Assembly (NCBI GenBank): GCA_947034895.1
Contig: OX344765.1
Coordinates: forward strand, 3,849,001 to 3,913,000
Source: Rhytidiadelphus loreus
Lineage: Eukaryota > Streptophyta > Bryopsida > Hypnales > Hylocomiaceae
Reading direction: 5' to 3'
DNA length: 64,000 nucleotides
Shown here: positions 11,700-24,812 of the stretch, one piece after another
Layout of the letters: the number at the start of each line of letters is the position of its first letter
How positions within the stretch are numbered: position 1 is the first letter of the stretch
Notes under the pieces: model-generated
What the model was told of the DNA's origin: nothing
The model's input: the letters and a program-made list of their open reading frames with translations, nothing else
Database searches by the model: none
Translations under genes and position numbers: made by a program

Positions 11700-13400
11700 G
11701 TAGTGCATTTTATTGTTGTTTCCAAAGATAATATTCATATTTGGACATGTTTCCAGAGGTCATTGGATTTTTTTCATAAAAGAATTAAAAAACTGCGAAG
11801 ATTTTACAAGATTAGAAGGGTTGCTTTTTGCAAAATAGAAAGTAGGATGCTCCTTCCTCTTTTGATCTTGTATGTCTTGGTATGAGTTGCTCTTAGTTTT
11901 TGCAGCTCTTTTTCATATGTTGGCTCTTTCATTCTATTCACATGTAGTGAGATGGACAATTCCCTAAAACCCTTACTATTGTAGTCAACTAGGTATTATT
12001 TTTCTTCAACTTTAGTGACTAGTTTTAAATCTTTTGGAAGAATATTCAAAGATGCTACCATTTGAAATCATAAGATTTCTTCAAATCACAACTTTTGAAA
12101 TCTATAGAAATCACAAAAATCTCCAAAAATTACATTTTTTTTAAAGAATATAGTATTTTCATTGTCTTTATTTAAAAAATAATTTGTAGTTTTTATTTTT
12201 ATTCTATTGATGTGCATTGTAACTTTCTTCACCATTTGTTAGAAGGGCCTATCACATACTAGAGATTCCAAGTATCAAAGAGATAATGTGATGAGTGGTC
12301 TAACTATATAAGGTCCTTGGCTTATATAAGGAATAATTTCTTTATACTAGCCTTTATACTTAGAATTTCTACAATGTTTTGAGGATTCATGATCACTAGT
12401 ATATAATGCTTGTAATTTGCTTTAATGAATGGTTTTCCTATTTGTGAGATCTAGTCTCATGCCCAAACTACTCCCCAATAAATGTTTTATTCATTTATTG
12501 CATACATTGCAAAGTATAATTGGTAAAAAGGTTGCCTATGTAGTTTGGCATTAAATCTTTTCCATCCAATGTTCATCTACACCCATCTATTTCTTAGTAA
12601 TATTTAACATAGGGCAATGTCCTTTTCATCAAGCATTATAAAAAAAAAAGGCCCCTTGCTCGTCACACTTTGTTTTGGTGGTTTGAGACCCTTGTTTTCC
12701 TTCATGCCCTCTTTTTACGACATTGCCCTGAAATAAGGACCCCCCAAACTATCCAATTTTTCTATTATGAATAGTATCTATTATCATATAAATGAAATCA
12801 TTATACTTTCTCATTGGCAAGTGATAGGAGATTTCAATGCATCAAAGAAACCATCATTTGGAAATTGTATGCAAAGTTATGAAAAGTATGAATTTTTTTT
12901 AGTGGATCTTCTAAAACTACTTCTTTAAGAATTGGTGGATGTTGATTTAGGAAATGTACCTAGAGTGAACATCTCATCAAGTAACTTACTAATAAAACTC
13001 ACTTTGAATCAAAAGGACCCCGAGGAAGGGACAGGTTAGGGTCGGTGACGCCACTCACAGAATAACCCGAGTCATGAACGGCTCTTGGATGAATATAAGT
13101 AGATGACCGTCTATCATCCATCCCTTTCAATCACCCTCCTCCATTTCCCATTCTCTCAACGGCTCTTCCCCTTGTCCCCTTTTGTTCCGATCTTCTTCCC
13201 TCTCATTGCTGTCCTTGGATTGCGCTCCGTCCCAGCAGAGCTTCTAATTACAGAGTGACGTATTCGAGTTTCCCAGTTTTTTCCATCGCAGGAGAGCTCA
13301 CATTTGCGTGATTCCCAGCAGTGGCGCGGAGTTTAGTTGCGCTTACACAGCCGTTGAGTACTCATCATTTCTAGTGTGAGCTGCCATTTTGGCGAAGCAA
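11700..13400. other. Gene-free stretch before the SINE gene
   Basis: AT-rich from 11700 to about 13000, with no exon recognised. From about 13030 base composition becomes more balanced and C/T-rich (13120-13220), as expected for the promoter and transcription start region of the gene that follows. Confidence 0.5.
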
Positions 13401-13439
13401 ATGTATGTTCGAGAAGCCTTGTTTCTGAAACCGTCTGTT

Positions 13440-13815
13440 TCAAAGTATTTTTCAATGCTTTGTACTCGGTGCCGCCGTTTAGATCGAATTGCAAAATAGT
13501 TTAGTTAGGAGGTTTACAGTGGGTTTTGGGACGAGTTTTTTCCGAGGACTTGAAGGAATTTTGGAAGTTCGAATGTCCTCTGATACAGACATTCGTCTTT
13601 AGAAAGTGGTGTCATTTTATACTGACATTAGCCGTGTAGTGTTATTTGAGTTCTCGTTCGTTTTATCTTGGTGCCGCTACTCAGATCGACTTGAAAGTAG
13701 GCGGGAGGTGTACTTTGGGGTTTGGGACGCGTGGCCTTGAGGACATTCAAGTTTCAATTTCCTGATACAGGTGTAGAAACGACGGTGGCATTGTGTTTTT
13801 TCCACTAGAGGGCAC
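13440..13815 (+). repeat. Tandem duplication in the 5' leader of the SINE gene
   Basis: The words GGTGCCGC, AGATCGA, GGGTTT(T)GGGACG, GAGGAC and CTGATACAG occur in the same order twice, at about 13450-13600 and 13670-13780. The unit is roughly 200-230 bp and the copies are well diverged. The second copy ends just before the start codon at 13817; CTGATACAG|GTG could act as a splice acceptor for a non-coding first exon. Confidence 0.6.
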
Positions 13816-13816
13816 G

Positions 13817-16800
13817 ATGAAGGAAGAAGGAGCAATGGTGTACATGAGTCCGCTGGTGAAGCAGGACCTTGCCAAGCTTGAAAAGGATGGCGAGAGTCGC
13901 CGTGTGGCTCTGCATGCGCTCAAACAGTGCGTGGAGAATCTGCAGCCGAGTTCTGTTCCTCGGTTCCTGGCTCAGGTAAGGATGTACTGGTGAACCTGTG
14001 TTTCTTGTTATGCCAGCGCACTGATCGGCCTTTAAACATTCTCATCAGGCAGAGAGGTCTCAGAATCTTCTTTAAACGAAGTCTTGATCAGTTGGATGTC
14101 CCGATTTTCTCGGCTTGGGAACATCGATTTCAAAAAATAGTGTTAGTAACTCCACATACTCCATCGGTTTTATTTTGGTATTTCAAGTTGAGCTCCTGAT
14201 GCTTGGAACTGATTGGCGTTTAAGCATTCTTGCGTAGCTAGGTCACGAAGAGTTTCTTTGAGGGAAGTCTTGATCGGTTGGATTGTACGATTTTCCCGCC
14301 TTTGGAAAATCATTTTCAGAATTAGTGTTAGTAACTTTACCAATTGCTTCTGTGTTGTGGAGCTCATTATGCTTGGAACTGAGGAATGCAATCGACTGCA
14401 GTAGTGTCTCCTTACACCCAAGTTTTTAGTTCCTAAGTCCAACGTCAAGGTTAGGTTCCACGTCTCCTGCTACGTTGGTATCAGAAGTGAACCTGGAGCC
14501 TGAGTTAGGTTTTCATTGTAACTAAACCCGACTCCAAGTTTCACTTCCTTTGGCGCCAAAATTTTAAAAGAATGCTGCCGTAGAAGCATTTTGAAGGTAT
14601 GAGAACGTGGGGCGTGGGACTTAGTGTAAAGCACCACGACCTGATACTACCATACGGTTTTGTTGCAATCGACATTTGAAATCGTGGACATGTATCTAGC
14701 GGCGGTGCAAGAGTTGTAGGTTGCTTCTGAAAATGTTGAATTTGGTTCTCAGGTGTCTGAATCCAAGGATACTGGAGGCTCTGGCTCCTATGCCATATCT
14801 CTTTACGAAGAAGTTGCACGCGTTCATGAGAAGCTCATCATTCCGCAGATTGGCCGGGTCATGACAACCATGACTCGCTCCTTATCTGGCAGTGGAAGTT
14901 CTCCACAATTGCACCAGGCCTGTGCTAAGGTTGCAGCGGCTGTGATTCGATATTCGATAGACTCGGATTCCAGCGCAGCGGAGGCCGAGGAAATTTTGAA
15001 GGATGTCTCCCGACCGTTGGTCGATCTCCTAACAGGTAATATCCGCAACGTGAGATGTACTGTGTGCTGGAGGGAGTGGGTTCTGGGTATGAGATTGCAG
15101 TAGTCTGAATGGAAAGTTCTGTATGCTTCATCATATGCTGACCTTGACATTGGGAGTTGCTATGTTTCCTGTAGGCAAGATGGAACATGTTGCAGCGGGG
15201 TCAGCAACATGCATGCAGGCATTGGTAGAGTCTGAGAAGTGGAAGTATGCTCCACCTGACTTGGTTAGCGAAGTTTGTCATCGCACCACCACTGCCTTGG
15301 GTGACAAATCTACTCGGACCGTTGCTCACATGCAGCTTGCGCGTTCATTAGCGACCATGAACCCTGGAACCCTGAATGTGTATGGAGCGTGTTTGATTCA
15401 TGCCGCCGAAGAGGTCTTGAGCTCCAGTGTTTACTCTTGGCTACACCGCAAGTGTGCGGCGAAGATGGTGCAGGCTGTCTTAGGCATTGTGGACAGGGAG
15501 ACACTAGCCTTGGAGTTTCACGCAATAACGCAGGTTAGTGTATTGTTCAGCTGAACGATTTGAGATCCAACTATGTTTACAAGGTTGCTAACATCGTCAA
15601 GCAGAATTTCTAAAATGTCGGTTATACACAGTTTGTAGTTTTACTTGGAATACGAATTGTAAGTTATATAACCATGAACCATAGCGATGCTTTCCCTTGT
15701 TCGATTTGTTCACTGCTTTCGTCGATCCGATCAGAAGCTGCTTCAGTCTTAAACTTCCAGATATCCTCTGCTGCTTCGAGTGTCTTCTCTGAATAGACAA
15801 TCCAGTTTGATTTGATTCTGAAACGGAATTATGATTTTTTTGGTATTGTGGGTTATAGGTTCTAGAAAATTGCAAGCGTGACAGAATGCCTCATGTCCGT
15901 ACTGCCGTTTGTGAAGCACTGCAAGCTGCTAGACTAGTTATGACCGGAGAGACGATCAACGAAGAAGATGATGGAGACCACCTGGGTTCTATATCTTTTG
16001 ATGATACGATAGGATCACCTCAGCGAAGAAACTGGAATTCAAGCATGTATAGCCCAAGCTCGCAAGACACGTACAATCTTTCATCGTATACCCCTCCCCC
16101 TGAAGCGTGCGACTCTGCATCTTCTGATCCTTTCTCGACCCCTCAAAATGGCTCCACTGGCAGGATGAAGCGCTCCCTTCTGTTTTCATCAAAGACCGAT
16201 AGCTACTCAGTCAGCTCAGTCCCGGTTCCGACCTCGGGGCTCACTAATGGCCACGATACAATCTGTAAGTACTATTACGTTTTTCTCTCTCTACTCGTTG
16301 TGTCACTACTGTCATAGTTGTCCGAGAAGAGACTCATTTCTATCTTGATTGTGATTACAGCGGTCAAGGGGAATGTGCGCCCTTTAATTAACGGAGGCAG
16401 TATTCCAGATTCCCGCGGACGTTTGTCAGGACACAATGATTCTGCCCCAGCTTTCCACAAGAAATTCGGTGATAAAGATATAGCAGGAGTGCAACGGAAC
16501 GAAGAAGAATCGCTTGATGAGAGAGATTTTACTCCAACTGTAATCCGGGACCATCCGAAGGGGAAAGTGGAATCACGTTTTAGTCCCTTGGAGGCACAAA
16601 TCACTCGATCGTTTGGAGAAGCAGAAGGAGATTTATTGGCAGAGGATGAAGAGATCTTGTCGAGAGGGGCAGCTGAGTTGGGTTATGGCCCCAATGGGGC
16701 CAGTACCCGAAGTCAATGGCGGTTGCCAAATGCGATTGGGCATTTTAGACAGGAATCTCAGACACCTGAGTCAATGGGGGACAGTCACTGTCTTCAGAGC

Positions 16801-18202
16801 TTCTTAATTTCACTCCGAGGCGGAGATAGCGACCGTTCGGATGCAAATGATTCTGCGCTACCAGGCAAGATGGGCGACTGCAGGAACAACGTCGCTGAAA
16901 AGGTCGTTGATGTGTTGGAGAACAAACAGATATACCACATGAGCTCACTGCAAGGATTACCTGTTGGAAAGCCCGATGTCCATACCCTTAATGCAGGCAT
17001 TTCACATGCTGAGTACATGAAACTCGCTAACTTGTCCAACAATCCCGAAGACGGTTTCAGTGCCCTGGTAACAGATTCAATGTAGTTCTTAATTTCGTTC
17101 GCAAAATAGCCAATAATTGTGAATTGAATTTAGGTCGGAGTAATTCCTGGTTCTGAAATATGGTGTATCAGAATTACACATGTTATTATTGATGGGATTT
17201 CAGTTGGGTACATTTTGATGATCTATTTTTTTCACTTTGCAGAAGCCAAGAGTACTGATCACTACAGCGGATTTTCTGCCTTACACTACTCCACGGAGAC
17301 TAGTGTTGTCGCTTCAGTCTCAACTTTCAAGTCCGGGCGATGAAGTGGGCAATGAAGAACAGGTCAGAAGGAATAGTACTGGGGCAGGGTTGAGGACAGA
17401 GTTCAACGAGGATTCTGTAAGAAGTATCGTCGATGAGACAGGGAAAAGGATCGAGTTCAATGAAGACGCAGATATGGATGTTGCAAGCTCTAGTGACTCG
17501 GGTTGGAGTGTTCGAGACAATCCTATTGCGTCTGATGAGTCTGCGACCGAGGAATGCAGTAAAGAGGAAATGAAAGAAAGGCACACGGAGGTACATGAAA
17601 CTTTTACCCGTCCTAGAAAGGTCCAAGGCGCTGGTGTAGCTCCTGGAAAGAAAACAGTCTCACCTCAAGTGAAGCTCCTGGACCGGGGTAATACCTCGGA
17701 CCGCTCTGAATCTTCTGTGAACGACGAACTGGGAAGCTTTACAGTAGAAGATACTACCCCTTGTTATCAGAGTCCGAAACCGCCTCGAACCCCGGACGCC
17801 GTTGTAACCTGCTCGTCATGCACAGAGTCGCAGCGTAGAAGGTCTGCAATGAAAGCCCAAGAGTGGGACTTGGGATTGGATGTCAATAGGGCTGCTGCTG
17901 ATCAAGGAATTGGGGCAAGGAGGAGCATGCTGTTCGATCAATCGAGAACCTCATCAGAAATCAGCCGCGGGAGTAAGTCCTATACGAACGATCCCATCGA
18001 TGACACTGTCTCGGGTGACGAAGTTGAGCCAGGTTGGTGCACCTCGGTGGTGCGCTCTGTGCAGGACAGCTGCTCAAGAATATCGTCCATCACTGAAACA
18101 GTCTTGCGGGGTTCCCTCTGCATTGTTATTGCTGTCCCTCTCACGATGCTTCTTGCGAGGGTGTGGCTATCGCCACAGGATTCCTTTCTAATGCCCACCT
18201 GA
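13817..18202 (+). CDS. SINE-type KASH protein with ARM-like N-terminal domain
   Basis: Six exons, 13817-13975, 14753-15035, 15175-15533, 15859-16264, 16361-17067 and 17243-18202, join to 957 residues. Residues about 1-290 form helical ARM/HEAT-like repeats (MSPLVKQDLAKLEKDGESRR; later ALHALKQCVENL and KWKYAPPDLVSEVCHR). A long low-complexity Ser/Asp/Glu-rich region follows. The C-terminus has one membrane segment (about 929-947, CIVIAVPLTMLLARVWL) and a 10-residue tail ending MPT. This matches plant SINE1/SINE2, outer nuclear envelope proteins whose ARM domain binds actin and whose xVPT-type tail engages SUN proteins in the perinuclear space. The tail here has Met where Val is usual. At 957 residues it is much longer than the ~570-residue Arabidopsis proteins, the excess lying in the middle. 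Start: the ATG giving MKEEGAMVYMSPLV; an upstream in-frame GTG is not used. Confidence 0.85.
14016..14390 (+). repeat. ~185-bp tandem duplication in intron 1 of the SINE gene
   Basis: Two diverged units (about 14016-14207 and 14208-14390) share, in order, ACTGAT(C/T)GGC, GAAGTCTTGATC(A/G)GTTGGAT, CGATTTTC, AGTGTTAGTAACT and TGCTTGGAACTGA. Both lie within the 777-bp first intron. Confidence 0.75.
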
Positions 18203-18964
18203 CTTATTTTGTTGTTTAACTTTTATTTTCCCCTTCTAGAGAATGTTTGTAAAAAATAACCAACTGTAGTAGCTTTCTCTAGTATTGTACTAGTAACTGT
18301 AGCCGAGTTTCAATTCAAGCTTGTTTGAAGAACCTTACTTCGCAACTCTGCGGCATGTAACTGATGCCCCAACTCTTGGTTTTAATTTTATTACTGGGAT
18401 CTTGTTCCCTATTTTGGTTCAAAGTCTTCTTTTCCTTTGAAACCCATTGTCTTCTCTATTTGATTCCTGCATCTCCGTTTCTAAGCTTCTTCAAACTGCA
18501 TTTAATTCAGTATTCTCTTAAGCAGTGTTGTTCAAGAAGCACATTCTTGTTGAGTATTGCCTGGTTCTTAATTTAGCCCTTCAGTATTGTTCCATTCAAA
18601 GCTATTGGTTATTCCAGACATGTCCTTGTGCTTACGTACATGGCCTCTCTGGTTTCATGAACTTGGCCCATTCGGTCCTCACTTATCTCACTTGCTCCTA
18701 AAAAGTAGACATCAAACATTAAGGACGAATAGATCGGATCGATTTCATTCAGCATGTTGATATGACCTGCATCATCAAAATAGCTAGATCAATATAAAAC
18801 TCAATGAGCCTGGCATCAGATAAATACTGACTTCAATCTAGACAATCCTGAATTTTTGCATTCTCGTAACATCTTTGAGCATTCCATTGTCCTGTGAATT
18901 TCTGTGTCAGAACCTTGACGTTCAATTCATGACTATCTCAGAGAAAGATCAAAGGCTTTTCCAA

Positions 18965-19100
18965 GCATGTGTAGGCTAGTGCAGAACCATGAAATTGATG
19001 GAGGGAATAGTGAAAAACCATCCTCGTCAGTTGAAATCATATGTAGGCTTGCGGAGAGCCATAAAAGTGATGGGAGGGAATGGTGGAGAATTTGTAAGAG
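18965..19100. repeat. ~72-bp tandem duplication upstream of RH58
   Basis: The block TGTAGGCT(A/T)G...GAACCATGAAATTGATGGAGGGAATAGTG at about 18969 recurs in diverged form about 72 bp later (TGTAGGCTTGCGGAGAGCC ... GGGAGGGAATGGTG). It lies in the 1.26-kb spacer between the SINE gene and RH58, which otherwise shows no gene. Confidence 0.6.
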
Positions 19101-19462
19101 ACGAGAAAAATATCTTTATAAGCAGAACAAAAGTATCTTGATTTCTCTTGAGGATAAGAGATAGGTCCTTCAAAAAGCGTTACCTGCGGACGCTGTAAAT
19201 TCTCCATCGCCACTACCGGTACGCTTGACTTCGACATTTGGTGAAATCGATAAGACAGACGTATCAGGGTTTTCAGGGATTTAGGACTAGAGGGTTTCTA
19301 GCTTTGTTTTTCTATTACCAAATGGGAATGCAGATTCGGACATAGGATTACATAGGGTTTAAGGTTTTACATCTTGAAGCACTGGTTTCGAAAGAATTGA
19401 TTGAAGAGGAAAGAATTGTGGGCTGTGATTGCTTTGCCTAGTCGTTCTCGAATTCTCAGATT

Positions 19463-22400
19463 ATGGCGGACATGATAGGACGTGCCGTCTATAGAGCGTC
19501 AAGTCCGTCGTTAGGTTTCGTGGTCGCACCCGCCTTACGATTTCCTCAAAGTTTCTCCTTAAAGAGCCAGTCATGTACGAGATTTCGTAACAATTTTGGG
19601 TTGCGTTCTTTGACGGTGGGAGGTGCGGGAGTTTCAGCTCGGCAGGTGCAAACTCTCGCGTCCGATTCCAGTAGCCCTGCTCTTGATGAGGAAGTTGGTC
19701 AGAATAGAACCGGAATTGAGGCGCGGGAAAATGAAGAAGAGATTGGAGACCGTCGTGATAATGGCATCAGTCAGTTGCGTGAACTCTGTGCGGGCAAGGT
19801 GCCGGACTACTTGCTAAGAAGGTAGTGCTATTATGCCTTCAAAATCTAATTGGAAGTACCAGAGTTTAGACTGTCATTATGTCTCAAATTCTCTTTGGAA
19901 GTGCCACGGTTTAGGGTTTAGGATTGGGAATGCCATTATGCCTCAAAATCTCCTTGCAAATATCAGGGTTTAGGGTTTGGTAGTGCTATTATGCCTCAAC
20001 CGCGGCACTTACAAAGAGATTTTTAGGGTTTAGGATTGGTAGTGCAATTATGCCTCTAAACCTCCTTGCAAGTATCAGGGTTTAGAGTTTAGTAGTGCTG
20101 TTATACATCAGAATTTCTTTGCAAGTATGTGCCTAGCTCAGGGTTTAGGGTTTAGCTAATTAGCAGGTGAAACGCAATGCAGGGCTGAAGAGTTGGGATT
20201 CTCCGTGCCCACCCATGTACAAGAGGAGGCATTGCCAATCCTTCTGTCTGGTCGTGATTGCATTCTGCAAGCACAGGTAGTCAACCCTCCACAAGCCATC
20301 TTTGATGAGATCCTATGTTATGCCTCAATTTTGCAGAAGTTATTTGGGAAAATGCATCACTTTTGAACCGAATAAAACTCAAATTTTAGGTCTTTTGGTT
20401 GGAGTTTTGACTTTCTTTCTCTAATCAATTCAATCTTCGTCTTTTGGGTCACGAATTGGATTGGTGAAGCCCCTAGTAACTTCCGCAAAAGTCCAAAAGT
20501 TTAATTTACATTTGCATCAGTTTATTTGAGCATGTTACACTTTGTTTTCTAAGTAACTTTAGAAAGTTAGATGAACTCATTAAGATTTTCTGACCTTTGT
20601 ATCTCTTATTGTGTACTTTCAATGGTTTAGAATATTGAGGTTGTAGTGTTCAAGTAGTCTAGAAGGGCAGGTTATACTCATGGACTAATGAGATACAGTT
20701 AGTTCTAGGAGGTCAACGTAAATACAAAAGATGAAAACTGCGGATTTATGTAAAGGATTTGTCTCATGTATCTCACGTTGTTCCTCGTCTCGATGGAACC
20801 GCAAGAGTTTTAGGTTGTTGAAAAGTGATCGACGTAGCTTCTGTTTGTATTCTCCACAGACTGGCTCTGGGAAGACCTTAGCATACCTCCTGCCAATCTT
20901 TGCAAAGGTGCTACCTGCACGGGCTGCCGTGCAAGCAATTGTGGTTGTTCCTACTCGAGAGTTGGGTATGCAGGTGTGTTCTCTCTCCACCTGAGGATAG
21001 ATATTCTTGAATGCCTTGCATCAAAAATTTATTTTCTCTCTCTTGACGTGATTACCAGAAGCACTTAGAGAAACTTTGTTTTTAAATTTATTTTTGGTCG
21101 CCTAGGTGGCCAAAGTTGCACGGAAGTTAGCGGGGAAGGGAAGCTCTGAAGAGGACGGCAAAGCGGCCAAGGAGAAAGGAACAGTGATGGTGATGGCCTT
21201 ATTGGAAGGTGGCACTTCCAGTCGCCAAAAAGCTTGGCTCAAGGTGTGATCTTTTATCTTGTTGTATGGGCTATTTTTATTTATCCCTTCAGTATTTGTT
21301 TGCTGCAAGTTCTGGAAATCAACTATTCCAAAACGTGCAATTAGTTTAGGCCATACGTTTGAATTGCAACGATGATTTTCAAAATAAGGTACTTCAAACT
21401 TATTTAGAACAAAATGGGCTAGTATAAATTTGCGAACACAGTAGAGATTTGTTACGAGTGAAACATTGCACCAATTTATAAAATATGATGTAAAGTCCAG
21501 TGTGCCGACAGTAATTTCACTTCTTGGTGTATTCTATACTGAGTTGCTGCTTTTCATTCCTAACTCTGAGGTTGCTATGTCAGGCGGAGCCACCTCAAAT
21601 TGTTGTTGGAACGTTGGAACGTATAGCGCGCATGATTGAAACCAAGAATCTTCGCACCAATGCTGTCAGCACCATTGTCATTGATGAGGTACTCTCTCTG
21701 TCTCATGACTTCTTCCTGCAACAGTATTTGTTCATGCGTATAATATTTGCTTGGAGGGTAGTGCACAAATTTTCACTTGATAGTGGAATTGCTGTTTTAT
21801 TATTGCGGGATTCCCTTTTTTTCGGTCATTCGTGTCCGGCTGAAGCCGTTGTTATATAAAATGGTGACAATCTGAATTTTTTTAACTCGTGCTTCTGAAT
21901 CGGCCTAAAGCACACGACAGGTATTGGCGATTTCGATTATGAAAACTCATAGTAGGTGTTATTAAATTACGTGTGAGCTGGATAATAAGTTTGTTTCTAA
22001 GAACTGTCGGGCACCAGTGGTTTGTTTACTTATACAGGATGTATGATTTGTGCAGAACAGGTGGATGCTATGATGGGAGCTGCAAAAGAAGGTGGCCATC
22101 TTCAGAAGCTGCTTAGTGACTACACCCGCCCTAAACAACGTCAAACGATACTTGCGAGCGCAACTATTCCTCAACACCGACGTTTCCTCAATGACTGCAT
22201 TCAGAATAAGTGGGTCAAGGTATCTCATTCTATTCACCATCTAAGCGCCTTTGCAATATTATTCATAGTGGAAATTGATCAGATCTAAACTTTAGTTAGT
22301 TTATTCAGCCTATGTTCAAAATTTTGAGATGAGATTAGTGAATTCTACATCAGTCGACGGAGTAGGACGCTACTGTGGGGCTGCCTCCACCTAGGTAGAG

Positions 22401-23966
22401 ATAATAATTCGCGTCACTTTAAGTATTTTAGCATATGCAGGATTATGATTTTTGGGAGATTTACACAGCCATGGAGAGATCTTTCGGCGCAAGAGCCAAA
22501 TCTGTTGAGATCAGATTTTTGTTTCCAACCATGAATATCTTATGCAGTTCAAAATGAGAGGTCTTAGACCACCATAAACGACAACAGACATTCCTAGTTG
22601 TATTCAAAGATGAGTGACCATATATGTTCAGCCAAGTCATGCTTACACCAATTGCTAGTACTAGGGGTCAGTATGGGAGACGGGATCAGTTTCTGATGGT
22701 TTAGTATCCTCTATCTTACTGTGAGACTTGGTCTCGTGATTCGACCGCCTTACTTGCAATGTTCTGCAGGAGGACGTGACGCACATACATGTTCGCCCTG
22801 AGGACAAGATGCCCTCCTATCTTCACCATCGTTATGTGGTATGTCTTACATAGTATACTCAATCATGTATAATTCCCGAAGTGCATTTTTGGTTTTGATT
22901 CGGAGGTGGTGATTATCAGGACATTTCTGCATAACATAATCGTAATGTGTGTCTGGTAACAGATCTGCGAAAAGGACGATAGGTTGCCAGCTTTGTTGTC
23001 ATTGTTGCAAGCAGATGCTCCAAAGGCAGCTATTGTCTTCGTAAACGATCAGGTGGGCAATCACGAATTTCGTCAGGATTTAGGTTATTAGAAACAAGTT
23101 AAGACAAGTTAAGAGGCAATGGACATGTATTTCATGTGACTTTCTGATCCATGAGCTTTCTGACGTACCATTCAAGATAATTTCTTGAGTATGATGGAAT
23201 GAGACTTACCATTGAGTTATGCGACATATATAGAGATAATTATGAATTTTATCATTCAAGAGTTTTTTTGTTTACGTATCACTTTTCAAAGATCCTGGAA
23301 TGACGTTTGCAGTCAGAAAAAGCAAAGCGAGCTGGAAACACACCAAGCACAGTGACAGTTGCGGAGTATCTCGCAAGAACGAAGGTTTCTGCTGATAGCG
23401 AGGACCTTTGGGAACCACTAGTTCTAGAAGAAGAATCACACGTCAATGCTCGTGCCGCTACACTTTCTGTGAGTGTCCATGATTTCCACCCACATGAGAA
23501 TGCAGAGAATGAAGGAAATCATGATTTTCAATATTTTTTGGGGTTAAATCGTTTGTTCGGTGCTCTACCAACATGGGGTGATCATCAAAGAAAGACTGAT
23601 TGGTTTAACTGAAGGGTTTAGGGTCATAGGTCATAGGGTTTATAGGGTTTGGGGTATATTCACTAAAGATGCAATTTTGTCGCTTTGGTTCAGGATTTCC
23701 GGGAGGGCAGATGCTTGCTGGTGGCTACAGAGCTGGCGGCGAGAGGGCTTGATTTACCGGAAGTTAGTCACGTCTACAACTTTGAGTGGCCACCCACAGT
23801 GACCTCGTACGTCCACCGTGCTGGGCGCACAGGCCGTCGACCCATCACCGAGGACCTGGGTACCGTGACAAGCTTCATCACAGCCAAGGAGCTTTTTGTG
23901 TTACGGCGTCTGGAAAATGAGCTCTCGCTGAAATTTGCGAATTTGAAAGTCCAGGGCAGTGCCTGA
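19463..23966 (+). CDS. RH58: DEAD-box RNA helicase, RH58-like, probably plastid-targeted
   Basis: Ten exons, 19463-19821, 20183-20276, 20860-20973, 21106-21243, 21584-21688, 22061-22219, 22770-22838, 22963-23052, 23313-23468 and 23694-23966, give 518 residues. After a Ser/Arg-rich, acid-poor leader (about 1-70, transit-peptide-like) come the helicase motifs in order: Q motif with GFSVPTHVQ (about 125-133), AQTGSGKT (150-157), PTREL (182-186), DEVD (269-272) in place of DEAD, SAT (303-305), IVFVND (about 370), [10 protein letters not shown] (439-448) and HRAGRTGR (469-476). [15 protein letters not shown] just before the Q motif, and the variant motif II, fit the plant RH58 family, annotated as chloroplastic. 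It would unwind or remodel RNA using ATP; the substrate is unknown. Intron 1 is a minisatellite (see 19822-20160). The gene is convergent with CMS1. Confidence 0.88.
19822..20160 (+). repeat. Telomere-motif minisatellite filling intron 1 of RH58
   Basis: About six units of ~50-65 bp follow the pattern GGTAGTGCTATTATGCCTC ... CTCCTTGCAAGTATCAGGG, each closed by one or two TTTAGGG heptamers. The unit begins with the bases that form the exon 1 donor (AAG|GTAGTGCT), so later units hold copies of that donor-like word. In unit 4 the segment CCGCGGCACTTACAAAGAGA is inverted relative to unit 2. The array occupies nearly the whole intron up to the acceptor at 20182. Confidence 0.8.
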
Positions 23967-24812
23967 AATATGAACGATCATTCCTGATTGTAATCATCTG
24001 TGCCGCCCTGGTTTTGTATTGTATTTTTTTCAGGATTGCAAAAATTCTTAGTTTTGAGAATTATAGTTTTAATTGCCATTGTCGTCCTACATTAGAGAAA
24101 AAATTGGATTTTCAACCATATTGGGCCTTCTAACTTTAACCAAAGACTGGACGGAAAAAAACCAGAATGCTTCAATCAAAGACAGCGTTTCCATTGTGTA
24201 TATCAACTATCTGTACGAATCGGAATAAAACAAACTTCCACATGTTCCTTTCTTCTGCACTGAGATATAACATGCAGTGAATGTGCTTCCGCAAGCAATT
24301 CCAAACGAAGGTTTCTACAGAGAGGCACAGGCATTGCTCAAGGTGGTCTTCTTCACTATCAGCGTATAGAATCTTAAAAACTTGGAAAAGGAGACTGCAC
24401 AAGACTCACATAAATTGAAACCTTTGGAATCAGATGGACTTCTTTAATGTTCAATGTTATCTGATTACATGATGCAGTCTTGGTCAAATGACACTGCGGA
24501 AGAATTGGCCTAAAGAAGAACGGCTAATTATGAGCCTCTGCTCCAGATTCACACTGCTGGCCAAATAAATACCAACAAAGCATTTTCAGGTTCAATTCTG
24601 TGCTTGCACGATCAGCATTAAAAGCAGAGTTCAGAGGGTCTGTTCCTGCTTGGCTGGAACATCTTGTGTATTTCAGATCTGCTCTAGTCCCAGTTCTCAA
24701 AAGCTTTTGACCAGCTAATGCACTTGAGTAGTCGTCTGTGATCTCGTATTACCAGGCACAAATGACCAAGTCACCTCATAAACGTGATTCGTGAGAAAGC
24801 CGTGTGTTGGCT

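Noticed and set aside
20000..20160. Interstitial telomere or chromosome-fusion site
   Set aside because: TTTAGGG heptamers occur singly or in pairs inside a longer repeat unit, not as a pure telomeric array.
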